Assembly (NCBI GenBank): GCA_036939975.1
Contig: JALLPB010000025.1
Coordinates: 1 to 60,243 of the forward strand
Length of the DNA stretch: 60,243 nucleotides
DNA from: Cyclostephanos tholiformis
Lineage: Eukaryota; Bacillariophyta; Thalassiosirophyceae; Thalassiosirales; Thalassiosiraceae
Direction: 5' to 3'
In this document: piece by piece, positions 40,336 through 48,446 of the stretch
Numbering within the stretch: the first letter of the stretch is position 1
Layout of the letters: each line of letters begins with the position of its first letter
Translations under genes and position numbers: made by a program
Notes under the pieces: model-generated
Seen by the model: only the letters and a program-made list of their open reading frames with translations
Database searches by the model: none
Told to the model about the DNA's origin: nothing

Positions 40336-43248
40336 TCATCTGTAACCGGGGACGAATTTTTGAAGTAACTCCTCAAGCTGTGGTCTCTTCAGTGGTTTCG
40401 TCTTGTAATCGTCGAACCCGATCTCGTCACACCGTCGCCTGTTCTCTTCTGAGGTTTCCCCGGTAAGCGCGACAACTGGGATGTTACATGCATTACTTCC
40501 CTTTATAATCCTAGTAGCCTCGAAACCATCCAGTATGGGCATTTGCAAATCCATGAGTACGAGGCTGTACATGTTCGGAGCCGGCGCGGATCGCAGCATT
40601 TCTATCGCCACCTCGCCGTTCTCTGCACGGTGAGACGTGCAATTGAGCTTTCGCAGGTGCATGCAGAGAAGGGATGCGCTCACATCAGTATCCTCAACAA
40701 CAAGGACGAGAGGCCGAGCTCCGGATGCTACGCCACGGTATTGTTTGGTCGAAGTAATATCCCTGGCCGCCGTAGAAGTATCGATCTGCTCACTCGATAT
40801 GTGTGAAGCGGATGCAGATGCAGCAAGAGCGGAGACCGACGGAAAGGTTGGGGATTCGACGAAAGCTGACGCGGCGGCCACACCAATACTATTCAATATA
40901 TCGATCGGGACAGGTGGCTGAGATAGTTTTGCCCTCTTCTGTCGTGGTTGTTGTTTCCCAATTCCATTATCGGGAAGTATCAAGGGTGCCAATAATATTG
41001 GCGACCTCGCAGGGTCTGGTATGGACAGCATCTGACCTCCCTGGGAGTTGACGCCGTGCGAACCATCCTTGACGACGATCTGCTCAGCTGGTAGACGGTC
41101 CGGAAAATCGAGGCTCATTGGAAGAAGGAACCAAAATTTCGTCATGGTCGGTGAGACCATCCTCCCGCCGTGGTGGCGTTGTTGCTCTCTCACAATCTCG
41201 TATCGCAAATCGCTACCCTGGGCCCCGACTAGATGATACAGAAGGCTGAGACCCAGGCCAAGCTTATCGCGACGACAGCTCGTCATGCCACACTGTATGA
41301 TCTCCCTAAGCCGTATCCGGCGCATCACGGAAGCCCCCCCGCGCACCGACGAGTGATACTTCTGCATTAATTCCACGACGTCCTCGTTCGTCGGCGCGAT
41401 GCCATCGGCTGTGACGCCGAACCCGGTGGACGACGACGTCGTGACCATGCCGCCATGATTGCCAAGGTTGACACTGTCATTATTTCCCACGATGATGTTG
41501 GGAAGCTGATAATGATGTTGTTGTTCATTGTTGCCGCCGCTCGTCGAGGACGATGAGACAAAGGCAGTGGCCGAGAAATCCATCGGCGCGCTGCCGCTGC
41601 CCACCCCACCCATAATGTTCATGCCCGTCCCATCAAAAGCGGCGGCCTCCGATGGGTTGGTGTAGAACACGGACACCTTGCAAGTTCCCGACGTCTCGCC
41701 CTCTTGTATCGAAAGTATGACCCTTCCCCTGCCGCCGCCACCTCCTCCTTCGGAGGAGTTGGTCGAGGCCGCGTTCGCGGCGGCGTTGACCGCGAAATTC
41801 AGCAGGAGGGAGAAACTGCGCTGGAGCACGCTTCGGTCGGCCACGACCCTTCCCGGCGAACCCTCCCGCACGTCGAAGACGACGTCGACCAACGACGACG
41901 TCGATCCCCCCCCCGCCATCGACGATGCCATCATCATCCCCCCCCCCGATGGGATCGACGACGACGATGTCGATACCACCCTCTCGAGGACCTCGAGACA
42001 TAAATCCCTTATCTTCACGGCCTCCCTCTCGACGAGTAATACACGTCCTTGGTCGAATCGACATAAATCTGTAATATCGTCGACTAGCGCGAGGGCGTCC
42101 TTCGTTATTGCCGTTGCTAGTCCCACGACGGACCGTGCTTCCGACGTGGCCGATAATGCCACCGTGAGGGGCGATGTGAAATTCAGTAGATTCGCCACCG
42201 CTGCATTGTCCAATAGCATATTCGGATTACTGCTTATTCCGATGCCGTCATTTTCGTTCGTCGCCTTACGATCTCTCTCTGGTATGTTGATGGCGCTATT
42301 ATTGGGATTCCCAACTACGTCGTCGCCTTCACCGCCACTGGCGGTATTCCGATTGTAATAATTATTACTTTTGCCCATAAATGTCATCGCCGCCTCGTAC
42401 GCCGATGCGGTATTCCTCCTCACGACCTCGTCGATATCCTCGATATTCTCTGCCACGAGGTTGCAGGCTCGTTCCATCAACGTCAGCGGCATGCGCATTT
42501 GTTGCATGCTCCTATTCATGAAATCGTCGAGCAATTGCAACGAGCGATTCGTTTCCTGGAATAATACATTCGATCGCATCTCCAGTATCCGACGGGATGT
42601 GTCGTCTCGGGTGAAGAAGCGAAAGTAATGCGATGATGTTGATGACGACGATGATAACGACGATGATGACGACGATTGCAGCAGCGACGAGGCACCGCAA
42701 CGTTTCATTATGGCGATGCCATCGCAATCCAATAGGAGGTGAACTATCGCGCCCGTCGACCGCGCGACGAAGCGGATGGGTATTTCTCGAACGGGATTGC
42801 CCAACGTCGCGCGCCGCAACACCTCCTCGTAGAGCGTCCTGTCGTCGGCCGTCAATCGCCCCGACGATGGCGCGCCGACTCCGCCATCGTTCCCGCCGCC
42901 GTTGGTAGTGGACGCGACCTGGTTGGAGTAGACGTAGCTCGAGACGTGCGATCCGACGTACGACGCTGGCCCGCTTCTGTCCTCGTCGGTGATATTGCCA
43001 TTATCATTCGCGAGGCCATCGCCGAGGAAGTGCAATTCGGCGAAGCGATTCGCCCACAATACCAATCCGTTGACGTCGACGCAATGCACTCCCACGGGCG
43101 CCGTCCCGAACATGGCCTCCTCGAGAACGAATTCTCCTCCCCCTCCAACGACGACATTGCCGCCGAGGCCGACATTGCCGCATACGACGCAGCCACCGCC
43201 GCCCTTGGGTTGGCTTTGTTCACTACCGCCCCGGTGTTGCCGCGTCAT
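40336..43248 (-). CDS. PAS / degenerate histidine kinase / receiver hybrid protein
   Basis: Single exon, 970 residues. The Gly-rich N-terminus is followed by a PAS-like domain (about 37-200): LEEAMFGTAPVGVHCVDVNG, LVLWANRFAELHFLG and a Ser-rich loop before HYFRFFTRDDTSRR. A DHp-like helix reads DFMNRSMQQMRMPLTLMERA. The residue aligned with the phospho-acceptor His of SHELRTPL is Gln249 (CAA, 42502-42504). ATPase-like remnants include VLQRSFSLLLNFAVNAA (N box region) and KLGLGLSLLYHLVG (G2 box). A clear G1 box was not found. The receiver domain (about 845-968) is intact: LVLVVEDTDV, LVLMDLQMPILDGFEA with phospho-acceptor Asp, VALTGET and YKTKPLKRPQLEELL. So the protein can probably receive a phosphoryl group but not autophosphorylate on the usual His. 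No membrane helix is seen; cytosolic sensor inferred. Confidence 0.8.
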   Translation of the reverse strand: MTRQHRGGSEQSQPKGGGGCVVCGNVGLGGNVVVGGGGEFVLEEAMFGTAPVGVHCVDVNGLVLWANRFAELHFLGDGLANDNGNITDEDRSGPASYVGSHVSSYVYSNQVASTTNGGGNDGGVGAPSSGRLTADDRTLYEEVLRRATLGNPVREIPIRFVARSTGAIVHLLLDCDGIAIMKRCGASSLLQSSSSSSLSSSSSTSSHYFRFFTRDDTSRRILEMRSNVLFQETNRSLQLLDDFMNRSMQQMRMPLTLMERACNLVAENIEDIDEVVRRNTASAYEAAMTFMGKSNNYYNRNTASGGEGDDVVGNPNNSAINIPERDRKATNENDGIGISSNPNMLLDNAAVANLLNFTSPLTVALSATSEARSVVGLATAITKDALALVDDITDLCRFDQGRVLLVEREAVKIRDLCLEVLERVVSTSSSSIPSGGGMMMASSMAGGGSTSSLVDVVFDVREGSPGRVVADRSVLQRSFSLLLNFAVNAAANAASTNSSEGGGGGGRGRVILSIQEGETSGTCKVSVFYTNPSEAAAFDGTGMNIMGGVGSGSAPMDFSATAFVSSSSTSGGNNEQQHHYQLPNIIVGNNDSVNLGNHGGMVTTSSSTGFGVTADGIAPTNEDVVELMQKYHSSVRGGASVMRRIRLREIIQCGMTSCRRDKLGLGLSLLYHLVGAQGSDLRYEIVREQQRHHGGRMVSPTMTKFWFLLPMSLDFPDRLPAEQIVVKDGSHGVNSQGGQMLSIPDPARSPILLAPLILPDNGIGKQQPRQKRAKLSQPPVPIDILNSIGVAAASAFVESPTFPSVSALAASASASHISSEQIDTSTAARDITSTKQYRGVASGARPLVLVVEDTDVSASLLCMHLRKLNCTSHRAENGEVAIEMLRSAPAPNMYSLVLMDLQMPILDGFEATRIIKGSNACNIPVVALTGETSEENRRRCDEIGFDDYKTKPLKRPQLEELLQKFVPGYR

Positions 43249-43396
43249 CGTGATACTATTAAGGAATGGTCGTAACAGCTGACATCATTTTCGTACACAC
43301 TGTTTTGGTAATTCATCAGCTCGGAGCAAGGGATAGAAGGGGGGGGGGGTGGGCGGGCGGGCCTGGATATCTGTCCGATACGTACTACCGTATAGA

Positions 43397-43430
43397 CCGG
43401 GGTTTAAGCACCACCGGGGTTTAAGCACCA
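43397..43430. repeat. Tandem 17-bp duplication
   Basis: The unit CCGGGGTTTAAGCACCA occurs twice in exact tandem (43397-43413, 43414-43430). An unresolved base N lies 27 bp downstream at 43457. Confidence 0.85.
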
Positions 43431-43513
43431 GACACTAAATCTATCTAAATTAGTCANGCTTTGAGGACAAAAATTCGAGAAGTTATAACACATTTACGAA
43501 GCCCTAAAAAAAG

Positions 43514-43533
43514 TGGACGCAGATCTGCGTCCA
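43514..43533. repeat. Perfect 20-bp palindrome
   Basis: TGGACGCAGATCTGCGTCCA is identical to its reverse complement. It is preceded by A7 and lies in AT-rich intergenic DNA 266 bp from the start of the histidine-kinase-like gene. It could be a cruciform, a dimeric protein-binding site or a small-element terminus. Confidence 0.85.
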
Positions 43534-43548
43534 TAGCGGTTAAGCTGT

Positions 43549-44095
43549 TAAGTGAGGTTAATCGACCACTTGATTTATTTTAGTGATGTTAATGAATTCT
43601 ATTTCTGTCGTTAATAGCTGCCATTAATTTATTTTAGTGAGGCTATTGAGTTCTATTTTTCCAATTTGGTGAAGTTAACAAATTACAGTTTCTGTTTTCG
43701 TGATGTAAAAAAATAACAATATCCTAATTTGGAATTTGGTGGGGTTAATAAATAATAGTATGTTGACTGGTTAGTGAGGTCGATGAATATTAGAAATTGA
43801 TAGTGAGGTTAATGAATTTTATACATCATTTTGATGAGGTTAACAGATTGCAATTTCTTTTTTAGTGAGTTTAATAAAAGTCTATGAACATAAATGGAGA
43901 GACTGAGAAGACAACAATGATATTGAACGTTGAGGAATGCTAGGGTTAGGGTTGAGAGCTCGCTGCACATCTTCTCCCACATGAGAAAAAAAACAAAATG
44001 ACCAGATTATGGGTTGCTTTTAATGAGGTTATTAGATACTACTTTTTGGTGAGGCTTTCAGATCAGTAGGTAGTACAATGTTTGGTGTGGTCCAT
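43549..44095. repeat. Degenerate interspersed repeat TTTAGTGAGGTTAATGAATT
   Basis: At least twelve diverged copies of TTTAGTGAGGTTAATGAATT lie in the same orientation between 43549 and 44095, for example near 43549, 43577, 43631, 43667, 43731, 43767, 43798, 43832, 43860, 44019, 44046 and 44076. Spacing is irregular (about 22 to 60 bp; one gap of about 150 bp). A doubled TAGGGTTAGGGTT near 43942 resembles two telomere repeats. No ORF spans the region. It occupies most of the divergent promoter between the histidine-kinase-like and HA-repeat genes. Confidence 0.65.
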
Positions 44096-44200
44096 CAAAT
44101 TATTTTTCAGTAAATAATGCTGTGTTCAAATAGGAAATTCACCCTTAATTTTAGTCATCCCCCCCCTGATCCAAAATAAAAATATAATCAACACCTGGTT

Positions 44201-46975
44201 ATGTCGACTCTTGAGCCACCTCCTCCACCACCCAAGGTACAAAAGACCTCCTTCATCTTCAAGTCGGATTTGCGCAAATCCGATCATGCCTCCTCCCCCA
44301 ACGCCTCCTTGGGTGGCATCCTCCACGCCACCCGATCGTCGTTCCCCTCCGGGGGGGGCGTCGTCGTCGACAATAGTAACGGATTGACGACGCGCGAGGA
44401 GCAGGCCTTCGCCTGGGTATCCGATTACGACGCCCACGTCCACGACGTCGTTTCACACCTCGAACGGTACGGATACGAGTTGGACGGGATGCGCTTCCTG
44501 CCGTACTCGTCCAAGAGCGCATGGGTTCATCGTTATCCCCATGCTTACCCGCACGTGAATTGCGATGTCGGGGGGAACATCACCGGCTTCCCCCATTGGA
44601 GTCCGCAGGCTCGATCGGCAATGGACATACCCCCCGAGGTCGTCGATCTGTCGACATGTCCGAGCGTCGTCGAGGCGATCGCGAGGGGGGAACGGGCGAC
44701 GGAGGGCGCGGTACGGCGCGACCGACGGAAGAGGACGTCGAGGGCACCCGTCGGGGGTCTAGGCCAGCAGCGCCTGTGCGATGCCGTCCAACTTACGAAC
44801 GCCGAGCGCGGCGCGCTCCACGTCGAGATATACGAGTACTTCTCGTGGCTCGTCGGTAGGGTCGTCGAGTTGGAAACGTCCGAGCCCGGTCGTCGTCGCT
44901 TGAAGAGTTCGGACTTCACCTCGAGCGGATTGCGCGGATTGCTAACGAAGTTGGAGGGAACGTTCAAGTCCATCGGCGGGGGGCTGGGGAGTGGAGGGGG
45001 AGGACGGCGTAATAGTCGCGGCGGCGCCGTGGGGGTCGTGGGAGGCGTCGACGGAGATGCTGGGAGAGGGGAACGGAAGGGGGGGGAGGAGGGCATGATC
45101 GACGCCGCCGACGATAACGAAGACGAAAACGACTCCCCACCTCCCCTCCCGCTTCTGGAGATCAACCTAACGCGGGAGCTTGCCGACCTCGCCGCCTCGG
45201 CCGAGGAGGCGAGGAAAAAACTGCGCGCCGAACAAATCGCGGCGGCAAGGGCCTATTTCGAGCGTCGCGACGATGCATCGTCCCCAATCCCGAATAACGG
45301 CGTCGCGATGGAGACGTCATTCTCGCCTTCATCGTCATCCCCCTCCAGGAGGACGACGGCGCACTGGGAGCCACTCGACTTCGACGTCATGTTCGAGAGG
45401 CTGGTGGCGTACATGGACGAGCACGGCCATCCGAACGTGCCCGTCAAGTACCCCAAGGACCCTCAGCTCGGCGGATGGGTGTCGGGATTGAGGACGAAGA
45501 AGAAGGCATACAGCGGAGGAGCGGGGGGGGAGGACGCGGTCGAGGACGGGAACGCGGGCGTCGACAATGACAATGGCGACGACCGACGGGAGGGTGCAAG
45601 GAAGGCGACGACCGTGTCGTGGGATCTCACGAAGGATAACGACAAGGAGGAGAGTGGCGATGATGCCGCCGCGTCGATGACCGTCGACTGGGCCGTGGAA
45701 GGGACGCCCGAACCGCCCCCCACCGCGATTTACAACCAAAAGTACTTAAATCCCGAACGCATCCGACGTCTCGAATCCATTGGCTTCTCGTGGTCCATGG
45801 CAAAGCCGAAAACGAAGTCTCGTTCATGGGATGAGCGACTCGAAGAACTTGTTCGGTATCGCGAGGAAATCGGTTCGTTCAATGTCCCGCGCAATTCTAC
45901 GTTAGGAGAGTGGGTGCACAACCAGCGAACGTTGTACAGCAAGCGCGATACGAAGTTCATGGCAAAAAAGGCCCCAAGGATGATCGCCATCGGGTACACC
46001 TTCGACCTGCGGGAGAATAATTCCGTCAGCTGGGACGATCGATTCCTGCAGCTTGTGGAATACGGGCAGAGGCATGGGAATTTCGACGTTTCCCCGTGTC
46101 CGACTAAGTCGTCCGACGATGCCGGTGTGGGATACGATGACGGGTTGGACTTGGAGGATAAGTTCAAGTTCTACAAATGGGTCAACCGGCTGCACAACGA
46201 ATATAGGGGTAAGCCGTCCGATCATTCGAAGCATTTCGTTTTCTGTCTTTATGACGATTATTTATCGTTCGCATCACCCCCGTCGCCACTCGAACAAAAA
46301 AAAATTACAGCATTCGAAAAAGGAACGGCCTCAAAGCTTAATGCTGAGCGCGTCGCGAAGCTCAGGTCCATAGGCTTCCAATTTAAGGGGCCGAAAAACC
46401 GCGGGCGGCCTAGCGGCACCGGCCTCTTGAACCCCGTTCCCAAGATCCCATTCGAGAAGCGGATACAGCAGCTCCAAGCGTTCAAGTCTGACACCGGGCA
46501 CCTCAACGTCGATCACAATTATAAGCACTGCTCGAACCTCGGGGGGTGGGCTGCCGACATAACATCGCAGTACACGAGTTGGAAGTCAGGAGCTACGCAT
46601 CCATCGGAGGAGATGATCGCCAGGTTCGACCAGCTCGCGAAATTGGGATTTCAGTTCAACTGCCTACCGTACTACGAGGGAAATCGTTCTTGGGAGGACC
46701 ACTATAATGTGCTGCTAAAGTTCAAGGAGCAGCACAACGGGAGCGCGCGTGTACCGTTGAAGTACAAGGCTGACTTGCGACTCGGGAAGTGGGTCCAGTC
46801 GCAACGTCAGCAGTACAAACTGCTACAGGAGGGGAAGAGGAGCAAGCTGACGGACGAACGAATTGAGAAGCTCGAGGCCGTGGGGTTCGAGTGGGCGCTG
46901 CTGCCTGGATCGACCAAAGACGAGGAGGAGGAGGAGGAGGAGGATATGGAGGGACGTGAAGAGGAGGAAATTTAA
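44201..46975 (+). CDS. Helicase-associated (HA) domain repeat protein without helicase
   Basis: Single exon, 924 residues. The N-terminal unique domain (about 60-200) contains WVSDYDAHVHDVVSHLERYGY and RYPHAYPHVNCDVGGNITGF. A Gly/Asp-rich linker and a coiled segment (LTRELADLAASAEEARKKLR) follow. From about residue 387 to 905 there are five helicase-associated-type repeats. Each has W-x(4)-F or -L, a helix, GHxNVPxxY, LGxWVxxxR and a closing LxxIGFxW: for instance FERLVAYMDEHGHPNVPVKY, RLEELVRYREEIGSFNVPRN and LLKFKEQHNGSARVPLKY. The tail is acidic (Glu-rich). Family knowledge: HA domains (Pfam PF03457) are expanded in diatoms, often in proteins lacking a helicase core as here. Nucleic-acid binding is presumed, not shown. 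No signal peptide. Function unknown beyond that. Confidence 0.8.
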   Translation: MSTLEPPPPPPKVQKTSFIFKSDLRKSDHASSPNASLGGILHATRSSFPSGGGVVVDNSNGLTTREEQAFAWVSDYDAHVHDVVSHLERYGYELDGMRFLPYSSKSAWVHRYPHAYPHVNCDVGGNITGFPHWSPQARSAMDIPPEVVDLSTCPSVVEAIARGERATEGAVRRDRRKRTSRAPVGGLGQQRLCDAVQLTNAERGALHVEIYEYFSWLVGRVVELETSEPGRRRLKSSDFTSSGLRGLLTKLEGTFKSIGGGLGSGGGGRRNSRGGAVGVVGGVDGDAGRGERKGGEEGMIDAADDNEDENDSPPPLPLLEINLTRELADLAASAEEARKKLRAEQIAAARAYFERRDDASSPIPNNGVAMETSFSPSSSSPSRRTTAHWEPLDFDVMFERLVAYMDEHGHPNVPVKYPKDPQLGGWVSGLRTKKKAYSGGAGGEDAVEDGNAGVDNDNGDDRREGARKATTVSWDLTKDNDKEESGDDAAASMTVDWAVEGTPEPPPTAIYNQKYLNPERIRRLESIGFSWSMAKPKTKSRSWDERLEELVRYREEIGSFNVPRNSTLGEWVHNQRTLYSKRDTKFMAKKAPRMIAIGYTFDLRENNSVSWDDRFLQLVEYGQRHGNFDVSPCPTKSSDDAGVGYDDGLDLEDKFKFYKWVNRLHNEYRGKPSDHSKHFVFCLYDDYLSFASPPSPLEQKKITAFEKGTASKLNAERVAKLRSIGFQFKGPKNRGRPSGTGLLNPVPKIPFEKRIQQLQAFKSDTGHLNVDHNYKHCSNLGGWAADITSQYTSWKSGATHPSEEMIARFDQLAKLGFQFNCLPYYEGNRSWEDHYNVLLKFKEQHNGSARVPLKYKADLRLGKWVQSQRQQYKLLQEGKRSKLTDERIEKLEAVGFEWALLPGSTKDEEEEEEEDMEGREEEEI

Positions 46976-47408
46976 TATGGTTTGGTAATTGTTTCGTTTC
47001 AGTGAGGGCCGATGGATTGTTTAATATATTCATATGGCATTGTATTATACATCATGTGAATGTAGAGTAGTTGTTTAGAGGGAAGCTTCTTAGAGTTCCA
47101 TGAGTTTTGATCCTTATATCAGGTTGGCCAGAAAACGTTGAGGATTAGTCACAGCGATGATCAAATCCGACCACCAATATTTTGCATAAGGTAAAAACAG
47201 TTACAAAAATGTAAAGTGGCTAAATGAGATGGAAGTTGACTGATTTCCATAGAGACGGACCATCCTCCTTGCTTTTGTCCCCAAATCTCTCAGACACAGC
47301 ACGATGCATCATATCCAAAGCAAAAGCTGAGAGAGGAAACATTCTTGCGCCCCTGTTCCCTCAACTCCAATCAAGCGGAGGTCACACAGTAATATCAAAG
47401 GCGATAGA
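46976..47408. other. Intergenic region 3' of HA-repeat gene
   Basis: 433 bp containing the 3' flank of the HA gene. A plus-strand ORF at 47224-47442 runs into the decayed BTB copy and may be part of it, but no motif was recognised in it. Confidence 0.35.
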
Positions 47409-48145
47409 ATGGACGATCTTATTATTGCCGGTAGACACATAACAGTAGCCCAGGATGAGCATGATCGAGATTATGAGAAGAGTATTGCGGCAAAAAACGA
47501 ATCGGAAAGTATGCTTACTGAGCGAATGGCCAAGTTAAACAGGTGGAAAAAAAATGCCGCAGCAACATATGGTATTATATTTGCTGCTAACGACGACCTG
47601 ATGCATGTAGATGCCGGCGCTAAAGTCATCTCTGCCGAGCGGTCCACCTTGACTCAGCTCTAGGTTCGCGGCAATTTTCAATGGACGGTGAGCAGACATT
47701 TGTTGAGAAATTTGCATTGGGAGCGCTCAATGTCCTCAGCATTAAGATGGTCACTGCGCGAGCCTCACTGTGTTTTACCGATGATTGTATGTTGGCCAAA
47801 CAGTTTGACGATTCCAAGTAAATAGAGCAAGGAGGTAGTGTCACGCATGTGAAGGAATGGACACAGATAGAGTGAAAACTTGGGTAAAAAGTATTGAAGG
47901 GTTTCTCAGATGAGGTCAATGTCAAGTTTTATGAGGATGAAATCACATACCAAGAACTTCTTGCATTGAATATCGATGGATTGTTTTGGATGGGCATCGG
48001 AAGAGCTGGTACATTTTGTCTAATATTGAATGAGATAGGAAAGCTTGAGCGAGATTCCGCAGAAATGATTCAATGCAGCCCATACTGTTTCAGCAAGATT
48101 TTAGACCATCTTCAATCGCTCGAGTTCATTGAAGAAAAATGCTAA
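47409..48145 (+). pseudogene. Decayed BTB(T1)/SAM-type protein gene
   Basis: Consecutive plus-strand reading-frame fragments carry recognisable parts in different frames. 47409-47663 encodes a helical lead (KSIAAKNESESMLTERMAK) then DDLMHVDAGAKVISAERSTL, the start of a T1-type BTB domain. After a stop, another frame continues SSRFAAIFNGR, the next BTB segment, and then stops. 47857-47916 encodes MDTDRVKTWVKSIEGF. One base out of frame, 47894-48145 continues FSDEVNVKFYEDEITYQELL, MGIGRAGTFCLILNEIGKL (a SAM domain) and SPYCFSKILDHL (BTB-like end). At least three frame breaks make this a degraded copy, not a working gene. Architecture matches a multi-copy BTB/SAM family I recall from Thalassiosira-type diatoms. 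Call based on motif reading only. Confidence 0.55.
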
Positions 48146-48446
48146 AATAATGTGTTCATTATTACTTCTAAGGCGATGTTGCGCAGTCGATCATTAGATG
48201 TTTTAAGGGTTTGGGTCGTAAGTGCTGTGCGGTCCAACCTCTATGATGTTTGAAGGGAATCGATTGGTTAATTGTTAGGTTTTAAAAGAAAAATTTAGCT
48301 CGTAATATGTGAATTAGTCTGAGTATTGCTCAACTGACCATCGTCTTCGGGTTTCCAACGCTTCACTTGACTAGATAATTATTACTTATCATTTTGGCTG
48401 GCTTTGCTAAAGCAAAAAATAATGCCGCTGTCATAGGTCTGACTAA
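48146..48446. other. Intergenic region between decayed BTB/SAM copy and NAGS-type gene
   Basis: 301 bp of AT-rich DNA. The minus strand here was inspected for a GNAT acetyltransferase exon that might complete the adjacent NAGS-type gene; no such reading frame is visible. Confidence 0.4.

Noticed and set aside
41678..42358. Plus-strand 226-aa ORF
   Set aside because: Antisense to the histidine-kinase-like gene; no motif and Ser/Pro/Thr-rich shadow composition.
43940..43955. TAGGGTTAGGGTT as a telomere
   Set aside because: Only two units, inside an intergenic region with genes on both sides; at most a tiny interstitial trace.
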